NCBI GenBank assembly: GCA_002900995.3
Contig: PJEW03000013.1
Coordinates: 444,208-508,207, forward strand
DNA from: Ganoderma boninense
Taxonomy: Eukaryota > Basidiomycota > Agaricomycetes > Polyporales > Polyporaceae
Direction: 5' to 3'
Length of the DNA: 64,000 nucleotides
Shown: positions 47,060-57,165 of the stretch, in pieces
Numbering within the stretch: the stretch's first letter is position 1
Layout: every line of letters begins with the position of its first letter
Made by a program: the position numbers and the translations under genes
Notes under the pieces: generated by a model
The model's input: the letters and a program-made list of their open reading frames with translations, nothing else
Told to the model about the DNA's origin: nothing
Databases searched by the model: none

Positions 47060-47752
47060 TGATAGACCTCAACACTCCCTACGAGTGCAGAAGTCTGAAG
47101 GTGCGATGGTCCGTCGAGCGTGCCGGCAAGGGGAGTGGGTGCAGAGGGAGAGGTGGTGTAAAGAGTGAGATGGTGGTGGTGCGGTGCGGACCGGATCCGG
47201 CTTGTACGTAGTCCGAGGGCGATGCGAGTCGAGGAGCGACGGAATATACTGAGAAATGTGAAAGTCGAGGTCGAGAGACGAGATACGAGGTCGAGAGTCG
47301 AAAGACGAGGTCGAGAGTCGAAAGAGAAGGTCGCTGATCGAGGGGTCGCGGTCGGAGTCGTGCAGGCGGTCGGATCGAGGTCGAGAATAGAGGGAAAAGC
47401 TGGGATTAGGTTGGTAGATACATGAGAGACGAGGGGGTGGAAGATGGTGGTATGATATGTGTAGGTAGACGAAGACTCAAAAATGTCAGCCGCGGTGCGG
47501 GAATATCCGAGACAGTGCCTGTGGCTGTGTGCAAGTACACGACGAGGGCTCGGGATGTACGCTACTGAACACCACTAACTACTCTATCATAGGTAACGAC
47601 AACGCTGGAGCATGAGGAAGGATAGAAATATGAAAGAAAATAGAAGAAAGCATACAACGCAGGAATGGGGGATGGCATGCAGGCGGGCTCGAGGCTGTCG
47701 GAATGCGCTCTCGGTGCGTGGTTTCCCGGCCAGCGCCGTACCACACCCATCA
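47060..47752 (+). mobile_element. Solo LTR, copy A (family shared with 49965 and 53923)
   Basis: Begins TGATAGACCTCAACACTCC and ends CACACCCATCA, so it has TG..CA ends, and it is flanked by the 4-base direct repeat CCGG (47056-47059 and 47753-47756). The interior has a purine-rich block with GTCGAGAGTCGAAAG repeats (47.26-47.33 kb). No coding capacity. Two further copies with different 4-base flanks confirm the ends. Confidence 0.85.
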
Positions 47753-49410
47753 CCGGTCCCCTGCTGGTAGGGATCGAGGGGGATGTCGGCCTCAGGCGTG
47801 AGAGGCTTTGACGGAGGCGTCAAGGGGGTCTTCGACGGGGGACCGGCTATGCGCACGCAAACCGCGCACGGCGGCCATATGTGGCACGCCACGTACACAG
47901 TCGATGGCGGCGCACAATGCTGCATGATCTTTTCCTGTGGGATCAGCTCGCGGTGCGTGCGGTGGGCCCGGAAGGCATCAGCACTACATAAACGTTGAGT
48001 AACAGGAAGGGACGAAGGACAATGATGAGGTCCGCACCTGGCGTCGTCCACATCCATCTTATCGTCGTGGTTGTACTGAGAGTACGACTGTAGAGCTGTA
48101 CGCGTCGCCTGTCGGAGTGGAGGTTAAAAGAGTTTTTATATTACCAAACGTGGACTGTCTGAGGTCGCCGTGAGAACGGGCTCAGCCTCCTGGCCTGCCC
48201 CAATGTTACAATCTACCGTGAGCGCACCCGGCGAGAGGCATCACCTTGTCACCTACGTGTGCTCCTGCGACCATCCATCAGTTTTCGCTGAGGGTCGAGG
48301 CGAGAAGCCCCGTCCATATTTATGCCTGGGTATGGCGCGTCAAGAGGTTGAAGGTCGAGTCGGTGACAGCTCGGTCACATTAAAGACAGCTGACACAATG
48401 CAGCAATATGCATATGGGGGGCAAGTACCGATACTAAGTTTAGTATACATGTACAATCGATCCACGCTTCAAGTTAGTGGGCCCTACCTGTACGTAGTAA
48501 GCCCTCCACATCAAGCACCAGCGTCGATTCCAAGCCTCCTACGAATCCCTCCCCTCCACTTCTCCAGGGAAGGGATGGAATGGATCCAGCGCGGTACAGG
48601 TGGCGCCTGAAGAGAGAGCGATGGATAGAGTCATCGGTGGACGCATATGCATTAGAAAATCCCTCTATCAGACGCTCATGAAATCTTGATCCCGCCACGG
48701 TCGAACCTTCCTGCTTAGGAGAGCCGGGCCACGTCCACGAGGACCGACGTGAATAAGGCGGAGGCAGTGTGGAAAGAGGCTTGCTGGAATGGTACACCAT
48801 GTCCAAGATGGATGCTTCCACTGGTGTTCGCCACGGTCTGCAGGCTCAGCTATCACTTTCATACGATGAAATAAGAAGCTCATACCTGTTTCTGTGTTCG
48901 AGATTCTGAGGTGGAGGCGGCTTTCCTGTACATGCGCAAGCTTCACAAAACATCCAGTCAGCGCAGCTCGACATGGGCCTGCTGTTCACTGTTCCAGTCC
49001 TAATCTTGTTGCCAGTGGACACTCCGGAGGAGCGCCCCAAACTTCGTGAAAACCGGGAAGAAATGTCGGGGTCCCACGAAGATACCTCCTATCTTCGTGG
49101 GGAATTCGTGATTCATATATCTTCGTGGTGGACTTCGTGATGCGTCCGAAGTACTGGTAGCACGAATATTGCTCGGTGTGCCACGAATTATTCGGTCACA
49201 AGAAGGAACAGGGACAAGCGCTTCTGCGGCCATGGGTGCGTGCGACACCCAGCGCTTGTTCCTCTCCTCCCATGATCCATGTACATTTCGCCAGCCGTAA
49301 CCGAAGAGCCTAGGAGTCTGCGCTTGCCTTATCTGCATCATCCATACATCGCTTCGTCTGACTCGACCCGACTCATTTATTCCCTAACAACCTGACGAGA
49401 GACGGATCAC
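47753..49410. other. No recognisable gene
   Basis: Mixed short frames. 49.05-49.2 kb has several CTTCGTG-type short repeats (CCACGAAGATACC, CTTCGTGGGG, CTTCGTGGTGG). The promoter of the PDCD5 copy would lie at 49.2-49.4 kb. Confidence 0.35.
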
Positions 49411-49768
49411 ATGGAGGATCAGGAGCTGGCGGCGATCCATGCGGCGAGGAGGCAGCAGGAGGGTGCCCAGGGCGGCGGGGGCGAGAGCGGAAAGCAGGCA
49501 GTGGAGAAGCAGATGGGGAGGGATCTACTTGCAACCATTCCGGACTTTGCTGCGCGGGAACGATGTGAGTACACGGATCGTTGTGTACTGTGACTAGAAC
49601 GTGTGCTTGAAAGTGTAATCTTCGTCTAGTAGCGCACATTGCCCTTGTGAGCTCGGATATGGCATGACATGCATGTCAGGTTGATGGCTTGCTGATGCGG
49701 ACGGCTCAGGCCGGGGAGTTGAAAGGAAAGGTATCAGAAGAGCAACTCATCGAACTGCTCGATCAGGT
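49411..49768 (+). pseudogene. PDCD5/TFAR19-like gene, truncated and interrupted
   Basis: Exon 1 (49411-49564) encodes MEDQELAAIHAARRQQEG, a Gly-rich segment and MGRDLLATIPDFAARER. The intron GTGAGT..CTAG ends at 49629, and exon 2 restores RER-LAHIALVSSDMA in phase. This is the N-terminal and core part of PDCD5, a small conserved helical DNA-binding protein tied to apoptosis and chaperonin function in eukaryotes. A TGA at 49665-49667 then stops the frame. After four extra codons the family sequence resumes with QVDGLLMRTAQAGELKGK and VSEEQLIELLDQ up to a GTGCGT donor at about 49769. The expected C-terminal exon (a basic IVFQRRK-like tail) is not found, and a solo LTR starts 196 bases downstream. 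Confidence 0.85.
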
Positions 49769-49964
49769 GCGTGGATGTCATACTTGCTGTTGTTCCAAGC
49801 CCTCATCCGTCTTAAAGCTCGACGGTGCTTAGTCCAAGGTTGCAACTTGCACCTGTGTTGAAGTTTGCTGATTGCTGGGAGTCTGTGGTGGCAGCCGCCA
49901 CGTCCGTCGCGTTTGTGGCAGCAGAGGGGAGCCCGGAGGCGCGTGTCGGCATCGGTTTATTCGT

Positions 49965-50663
49965 TGATGGGTGTGGTACCGCGCTGAGCGGGAAACCACG
50001 CACCTTGAGCCTGATCCTCGACCTCGAGCCAGCCTGCATGCCGACCCCCCCCCACTCCTGTGTCCTCTCCTTTTTCTCCATCTTCTTTCCATTCCTCCTC
50101 GTTTACGAGCACTGTCGTGATCTGTAGCAGAGTAGTTAGTATAGCGTTCTGTAGCATGTTCCGAGCCTTCGCAGTGTACTTACGCGCAGCCACATACTGC
50201 GGTCCGGATAGCTCCGCATCTCGGGGGCAGTTTTCATACCATCTTTACCGCCGACGACGATCCCCGTTCTCGTCTCTCATGTATCCACGTCTACTGCGGC
50301 CTCTTGGGCACCTTTAATTCCAGTATCTCCCTCTTTCTCGACCTCGATCCGACCGCCTGCACGACCCCGACTGCGACCACCTCGATCAGCAAATTTCCCC
50401 TTCGACTCCCGACCTCGACTCTCGTCTTCCGATCTCGTCTCTCTCCTCTCGACCTCGAATTTCGCATCATTCATTCTATTTCGTCGCTCCTCGACTCGTC
50501 GCGCTCTCGGACTACGTACAGGCCGGATCCGGTCCGCACCGCACCACCACCACCACACTCTTTCCACCACTACTCCCTCTGCACCCACTCCCCTTGCCGG
50601 CACGCTCGACGGACCATCGCACCTTCAGACTTCCGCACTCGTAGGGAGTGTTGAGGTCTATCA
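49965..50663 (-). mobile_element. Solo LTR, copy B (reverse orientation)
   Basis: Reverse complement of copies A and C, from TGATGGGTGTGGTACC at 49965 to GTCTATCA ending at 50663. It is flanked by TCGT on both sides (49961-49964 and 50664-50667), a 4-base target duplication. The interior includes the pyrimidine-rich equivalent of the GTCGAG repeats at 50.33-50.46 kb. No coding capacity. It may have removed or displaced the last exon of the PDCD5 copy just upstream. Confidence 0.85.
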
Positions 50664-50667
50664 TCGT

Positions 50668-52085
50668 GGAGGGCGGACCCATTTCCAGGGTCAAGCATAG
50701 AGCTCTAGACACACAAGGATTGGGCAGAAATACCGATAGCGGGATACTTGCATCAGAAATGGGGCAGACGCGCAGGAGGGTGTAAGAGTGTGGAGTCTCC
50801 GAGGGGGTGAATACCATTCTCGTGAATGTCTAGCGCATCCTAGGCCGTGGCGTGAGGCTACGTGACAGAAGGATTATACATGAACGTAGATTCGAAAAAC
50901 GGACGAAGCCGCACAGGGAATTAGCAGAAGCGGGGGAGGGATGCTGGAAGCATATCGACGAGCTTCGTCAGTACGCACGGTTGAGGACGGCGAAAAGGGA
51001 CAACTCTGTAACGGGGATCTGGCTTCCCGTTTGGTCTGTATTCTATTCAGTAGTACATATGGTCAGGGCGGAGGAGCTAGTTGGAGAAAGCCGTGGCGAC
51101 GTACCATAAGTTGCGCCTTACGTGCCGTTAAACTGTCCTTCCAAAATCAGCCTTCATCCACTTCTCATCCACGGTGCTTTGGGGCCACTACTTATAAACC
51201 GGATCCGGAGTCGACAGTTGGCGTAGAAGAACTTCGCACCTGTCTTGCATAAAAGTTCTGGCCGCCATAGAATCGTGCCTTCGTTACCTGGGTAATCACG
51301 ACAAGGAGGAAGGGGGGGAAGGGAGGACCTTTGGGTACACGAACCTTAGTAAAGTAACTTACCAGGGTCGGGTCCCCAGTCGGTGCACAGGTGAAGATGC
51401 GCCCACGTGATCAATTGCCGAATTTGGCCCTGCCTGAGCGTCGGGTTGATTCGGTTGAACTCGCGATCGGCGCTCAGCTCCCTTCCTCAGCTCAGGCGCA
51501 CGCCTTTCTGGATAGCGGCCGCTGTCCAGACAGGACGTATAGGTCACTGCACCGCGCTCGACATGGTAACATGTGTTATTTGACATTCTGTCTCCCCTGC
51601 TCTCGTTAAAACCCTTCTTACTTGCACTATTACCGCCATCTCGCCACTTTTCGTCTTCTAAATGCTATCCTCAGGCACGCCATTTGTTGGGAAGTAGTTG
51701 GCCATCGGATAAATCAGTAGCAGCCCTACCGTTTGTATTACGCAGTGAACAGGGACTTCGAAATACAGTTCAGAGTCAGCTCTTTAACGAGTCTCTAATG
51801 TCGCATTGTCCAACCACAAGTGTTGCGGCTTCCGAGTCCACCCGCCACTTGAGCACGACACTGCTATGCGCCGTATATATGTCTCTTTCAAAAGGGACTT
51901 AATCGGGTTAAAATGTGAGTTTTCGCCAGTCGAATCTCTCAGCGTGCGCAGTGGCTGGCCGGGAGTCCGACCGCAAACCGAGACCGCAACGCGTCCACAT
52001 CCGGGCATCCGCAGCGCCCCTCATCTGTCCGCCCGACTCCTGTGTTGCGAGCCTCTTGTAGGCAGCGGGGCACGCTCGGAGAGGT
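50668..52085. other. No recognisable gene
   Basis: Short frames only at 50.7-52.0 kb; no domain seen. Confidence 0.4.
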
Positions 52086-52334
52086 AGCTCCTCCTTGCCC
52101 CCGCACCCTGCCTGCAGGTGAGACGCGCCCTGGTGGTCTCACAGCTCCGTAACTTGCTCACGCGCATACGCTGCCCGCAGCGCTTGGTCATGATTCGTAA
52201 GATGGCTCGACAGCTGTTATTGCGAAAGAGAAAGCGCTGCAGGCAGGGTGCTCAGCTCCTCCTTGCCCCCGCACCCTGCCTGCAGCGCTTTCTCTTTCGC
52301 AATAACAGCTGTCGAGCCATCTTACGAATCATGA
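52086..52334. repeat. Perfect 64-base-stem hairpin with an adjacent 32-base direct repeat
   Basis: 52188-52251 and 52271-52334 are exact reverse complements around a 19-base loop, so a very stable hairpin can form. In addition, 52086-52117 repeats the loop and part of the right arm (52254-52285, AGCTCCTCCTTGCC..CTGCAG). The right arm ends in the ATG that starts the gag-like frame, and that frame is also open through the hairpin. Zero mismatches over 64 bases implies a recent event or strong constraint. A fold-back assembly error is possible. Confidence 0.9.
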
Positions 52335-53550
52335 CCGATGTACCCGGACCATCCCGTCACAAGACCAAGTCGACAGGTCAGGGGGCGAATCCCAAGCCAG
52401 GACCGCAGCCCGCTTGGCACGCTGGGGGAGACGGTCCCCAGTCTGTACCTCAGACTGGCCAGCCCGGAACCGGAAAGGAAGCAACGGCACAAGGTCAGCA
52501 ACCGGGGCAGCAACAGCAGCAACAGCCGCGCCAATTCGCCGCCGAGGTGGCACAGCGTTGCATCGACCTCGTCGAACTCTACAGACGGGGCGGCAAGACT
52601 CGAGGGGAGATTCTCCTCCTACTTGCGAGAGAACTCAAGCTCCAGGGCACGGACGAGGACGATCCCGCTGCTAGCGCGGCTTTCGACACCTACTGCGCGC
52701 AGGTCAACGAGATCGACCTCACCAGGAAGGAGAAGGACTCCGGAACGGATTCACAGGGGCCGCAACCGGAGCACGGAGCGGAGGACAATGATGGCACTAG
52801 GGGCAGATCGCAGACGCTTCGCCAGTCCAACGGGAAGAAACGGACGGGACGGGAGCGTGACGTTTCCCGTTTACGCTCGAGCCGGCGATCTGACTCGCGA
52901 TCTCTCTCCCCACTCGATCTCAGCGACGACGAGCATGAATCGTCAGAGGCAGAAGCCGGACCCGACGAAATGGGCGCAGAACAGCAAGGACGCCGAGAAG
53001 AAGCTGCGACCTGAGGTCCTCCAGACACTCACCTTGCTCCGCAGTTGCGCTGTCGACGTCCGATTTGCGAAATCGAATCTCATCAATTCGGTTGGCGCAC
53101 CCGAGTTCCCCGATGCTGATGGGGGAACGTACTGCGAGGAAAACCCGTGGACCTCAACCACGTGTTCAGTGGGCAATACACCCTCGGACAAGACGAGAAG
53201 CATGTCGAGAAGCTCGGGCCGGTTGAACTGTCGTACCGCGCCGTCACTCCTGCAAAGGTTGTCAAGTCCACCGGCCACTGGGTCATCGCGTGGCAACGTG
53301 CAACAGCCGCAATCGTCTACGCGTTCCCGCACCGCAAGCAGGAACTCGAGGATTACCACAACCACATCTTCGGGTTCTTCGGAGCCATTCACCCCGATTA
53401 TCACCACCAGATTCTCGACTACGACCGCGCCGTACGCAAGAGAGTCGGAGCTATGCGGACCCTCCTCCTCTCTGACACCCACTAGTTCGCAAACTTGCGT
53501 ACTCTCCACATCGACTCCATCGGCGCTTCCGCAGCTAGATAGATAGATAG
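52331..53550 (+). pseudogene. Retroelement gag-like ORF of basidiomycetes, frameshifted
   Basis: Opens MTDVPGPSRHKTKS at 52331. A Gln/Gly/Pro-rich segment precedes QRCIDLVELYRRGGKTRGEI and an acidic Ser/Arg region (SRRSDSRSLSPLDLSDDEHE). At about 52.96 kb the family sequence passes to another frame (KKLRPEVLQTLTLLRSCA, then INSVGAPEFPDA), and at about 53.12 kb to a third (GKPVDLNHVFSGQYTLG, STGHWVIAWQRATAAIVYAF, ILDYDRAVRKRVGA). These blocks match a gag-like protein that in Agaricomycetes usually precedes a reverse transcriptase. Two frame changes make it a likely pseudogene, and the CCCH finger usually found after this block is absent: sequence ends in FANLRTLHIDSIG and a TAG. Confidence 0.65.
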
Positions 53551-53555
53551 ATATA
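53536..53555. repeat. (TAGA)n microsatellite
   Basis: Five tetranucleotide units directly after the end of the gag-like frame, possibly a remnant element tail. Confidence 0.8.
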
Positions 53556-53922
53556 TTCAATGATTATAGTGGCATGGAGGCCGTCTCGGCCGAAGTTGTC
53601 ACTGTCGCGCTACTACTAAGGTAAACGGCTGCTCGGAAGGCTACCGATACAAGCAAAGTACAATGAGCCGGGGAAGGAGAAAACTAGGAGATACAACATA
53701 TGGGACGTGATGGCGTGAAATGATCGGAGTGGGAGCGGGGACCGGAGATACACAGGAGCACTCGGAGCACGGAGGCGAGTAGTAAGATAGACGACATTGC
53801 GGGGGGGCAGTGATGGAAGGAGATACTTGAAACATGAAGACGACTTGGAAAGGTAAGGGGCGGCGCGCCCGACGGGTTGGTTTAGAGAGGGATAGGCCCT
53901 CTAGGGCGAAGAGTAAAGGCGA

Positions 53923-54618
53923 TGATAGACCTCAACACTCTCCGTGAGTGCGGAAGTCTGAAGGTGCGATGGTCCGTCGAGCGTGCCGGCAAGGGGAGTG
54001 AGTGCAGAGGGAGTGGTGGTGGAAAGAGTGTGGTGGTGGTGGTAGTGGTGCGGACCGGGTCTGGCCTGTACGTAGTCCGAGAGCGCGACGAGTCGAGGAG
54101 CGACGGAATGTAATGAATGATATGAAAGTCGAGGACCAGAGGCGAGATACGAGGTCGAGAGTCGAAAGACGAGGTCGGGAGTCGAAAGAGAAGGTCGCTG
54201 ATTGAGGGGTCGCGGTCGGAGTCGTGCAGGCGGTCGGATCGAGGTCGAGAATAGAGGGGAAAGCTGGGATTAGGTTGGTAGATACATAAGAGACGAGGGG
54301 GTGGAAGATGGTGGTCTGCGGTAAAGATGGTATGAAAACTGTCCGGCTTGAGACGGAGCTAACCGGAATGCGATCACGAGGGCATGTGGCTGTGTGCAAG
54401 TACGCTGCGAGGACTCGGGCGCGAGGCTACTGAACACTACTGAACTACTCTACCATAGGTCGCGACAACGTTGGAACATGAAGAACAGCGGAAAGCAGAA
54501 AGAAAATAGAAGAAAACATCCAATGCGGGAATGGGGAATGGCATGCGGGCTGGCTCGAGGTCGTCAGATCGGGCTCAAGGTGCGTGGTTTCCCGCTCAGC
54601 GCGGTACCACACCCATCA
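53923..54618 (+). mobile_element. Solo LTR, copy C
   Basis: TGATAGACCTCAACACTC at 53923 to CACACCCATCA at 54618, flanked by GCGA (53919-53922 and 54619-54622). Same orientation and internal landmarks as copy A, including the GTCGAGAGTCGAAAG repeats and the GAAAGAAAATAGAAGAAA tract. No coding capacity. Confidence 0.85.
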
Positions 54619-54753
54619 GCGAGCACGGGCTGTAGGTCCCGGTGCCAACACACTACACTAAAATAAAATGAAAATGAAAGGGAAATCAAACGTGATGAGA
54701 GGAGGAGGAGAGGGGAAGCCGAGGAGGGGGAAAGGGGAAGAGGGAGGGCGAGC

Positions 54754-56440
54754 TCAGCTCGTTGGTGCACTGTAGGCCTTGAAACGGCCAGTTGCCTCCA
54801 CGTAGTTCAGGACCGCTGCTCGTGCCTTGATGCTCCCGATCGTGTTCCGCAATGTGAGCGGCCCTTCAACCGCCTGCCGGAAGGAGTGTCGAACCTCGGT
54901 GTAACGGCGGCAGGTGAAGAGGAAGTGCGATACCGTCTCGGGGGTGGCACATGTCATGCACAGGGGGGAGTCGATGGCGCGGATCTGGGCCAGGAAAGCG
55001 TTAAGGCCGACGTGACCACTGCGTAGCTGAGACAGGATGCTGCACTGGCGGCGCGAGAGACCTCGGTAGAGCTTGAGCACCGCTGGACCCGGCGGCGCCC
55101 CGTCGATGACTCGCCCGATATGATGCCCTTGTCGGGAGGACTCCCACGTCGACTTCCACTCACCATGCAGACGCTCCTCATACTGTTTCTGAAGGACCTT
55201 GCGCTCAGTCCCCAGGTTGTGCAGGGACATGAGCACTTGGCGGGGGAGATCTGCTGATTCAGACCCCCCCGCCGCTACCGCGGCGTCATCCCGTGCCTGG
55301 CACCACAAGTACTCATGGTCGCCTTCCCCACGGAGAGGTGCCCAGACGATCCGGAGGCGTAGGGAGGGACGGGCACAGCGCTTGATGTTGGATAGCTTCT
55401 CGAGGAATAACCTGACGAGGGGGTGGTCGGGGCGGGAGGTCAGAGCAGTGACCGCCGCGCGGTTGGGGACGAGGATGCTAACGCGGGTGGCTCGAGGGCA
55501 GCCTATGGTGACGCACAAGGCGAGGGTCATCGCCGCGAGCACGCCGTCATGTACCTGCCGGAGTGCGGCAGGCCCGAGGGATGCTCGACGGGAGACGCGT
55601 CCACCTTCCCGGTTGACAGCCACTGCTGCTGCGCCAATGTTTGTGCCCACGACGCACCCTTGTGTGAATACGCATATGTCCCGTCCCTGTATCACCTCGG
55701 CCGCCTGGGACTGTGCCTCATCCTTGGTGTCAGCAACCATGAGTTCAAATGGCAACGCACCGGCAGACAAGATCGACGGCGCGCGGCAGGTTGTCGCCAC
55801 CTGGCGCAGGTCCGAGAAACAGTGGAAGAGCTCATGCAAAGGGGAGCGGTGGAAGCGAGGGTACCGTGACGTGCAGCGTCTGACCGCCTTGTGCAGGGGG
55901 TGGGTGTCAGGGAGCGAGGCGAGCCGCGCGGCCGCGCGATGGGCGGCCTGGTTAAGACGCAGCTCGACAGGGAGGAGGTCAGCATGGTAGTCAAGGAAAA
56001 CATTAGCCGTTGACTTGAACGCCCCAGTGATCATGAGGCCTGCAAGTCTCTGGACCTTGCCAATGCGTCGCGCAACGCCGACCGACCCTGTCGCCCTGTG
56101 CGAGCCCTCCCGTCGGCACACCGGTGTGTACCACACCGGGAGACCATACTCCAGTCGGGGGCAGACTACCGCCTTAAAGAGCCGGCGGGCGAACTGGTGG
56201 GGAAGGCCAAATGTGGGCTTTGCGAGCCGCCCAATGGCGAGTACTGCCGCCGTCCCTTTCGCGATCGCGGCCTCTACATGCTCGTGCCATCTGAGGCCGC
56301 GGCGGTCCACAATAATGCCGAGGTACCTTGCCGACTCCGAGGGGGCGATCGTGTGGCCGTAGGTACGGCCGACGTTCGACTCGGTTCGAGACCCAAGTTC
56401 AGCGTGCGCCGCTGTATGCGGCGGGCCGGAAGGTGGCCTT
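54754..56440 (-). mobile_element. 5'-truncated Tad-like LINE: end of reverse transcriptase, RNase H-like domain, C-terminal CCHC
   Basis: One open frame of about 560 codons without an ATG start. It begins inside the reverse transcriptase thumb region (ARYLGIIVDRRGLRWHEHV, RRLFKAVVCPRLEYGLPVW), continues through a linker to an RNase H-like fold (CVFTQGCVVGTNIGAAAVA) and ends with a zinc-knuckle-like LCMTCATPETVSHFLFTC motif, as in I/Tad-group non-LTR elements. The palm with its FADD-type site is missing, so it cannot be autonomous. The RNase H acidic residues appear lost: TDGS reads TQGC, the Glu of the second motif is Val in VHDGVLAAMTLAL, and the DN pair reads PNRAAV. 5' truncation is normal for LINE insertion. 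The first codons at 56430-56451 belong to a different repeat also found at 61.04 kb. Confidence 0.8.
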
Positions 56441-56525
56441 CCAAGCTGCAAGGCCTATTAGGCCTGCAGTTTGAAAACTCCGTTGTAGTCCCTCGCAGTT
56501 TGAAAACTCCGTTGTAGGTCCCTCG
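56430..56525 (+). repeat. Short dispersed repeat, also at 61033-61105, with internal 30-base duplication
   Basis: AAGCTGCAAGGCCTA..TAGGCCTGCAG is followed by TTTGAAAACTCCGTTGTAG(G)TCCCTCG. The second half occurs twice in a row here (56466 and 56496). The copy at 61033-61105 reads AAGCTGCAAGGCCTA..GGGCCTACAG then TTTATAAACTCCGTTGTAGG. The left part is nearly palindromic, as in an element terminus. Confidence 0.7.
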
Positions 56526-57158
56526 TTTGTGATGTTACCCTTGCTCGCTCTCTTTCACCACCTACCCCTATACGCGTGCATCCGCCTCTCCTAATCTGTA
56601 CTTTCCCCCATTTACTCTGCGAGTTCGCCTACCCGCCGCGTTCAGCTACTCAACCGCTACTTCGACTCGGGCCGCAGGCTTTCCCGCGCGGATCGTCGGC
56701 CTATCCACTTTAAATCCACGTCTACTCTCATCCACTACCTGCTTGCACCTATGCGGCTGCATACCTTGCGCAGCGAACGAAATCAAGCTCGAACTGCCAC
56801 CTTCCGAGCAGCCTTCTCTGGCTCTCGACCGCTGACCTGTCGCCATCTTTGCTTTGTCGCGTTTGGCACCTAAGTAGGTGAGAACATCGGCACTCTGTCA
56901 CGATGAGTGGGACCTTCGGGAGGTGAGAATAACGATTGCGGTGCCAAACGTAACAGGGTGCGGTTAGGCTGCAAGTCTTTCGAAATTACCTAATCGGGTC
57001 GACAGAACAAGTATACGCTTCATCCTTGAAAACCGATTAACTGTTTGGATTTACTCTCCTATACAAGTGCGGGATCGAGGGTTGCCGAGATGCGTAGCTA
57101 GTGGGAACATAGCTATACATAGCGCGCTAGTGTGGCCCAAAATCTATCCCCCCTCACC
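56526..57158. other. No recognisable gene
   Basis: Short frames only; no domain or further repeat recognised. Confidence 0.4.
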
Positions 57159-57165
57159 CCTTCCC

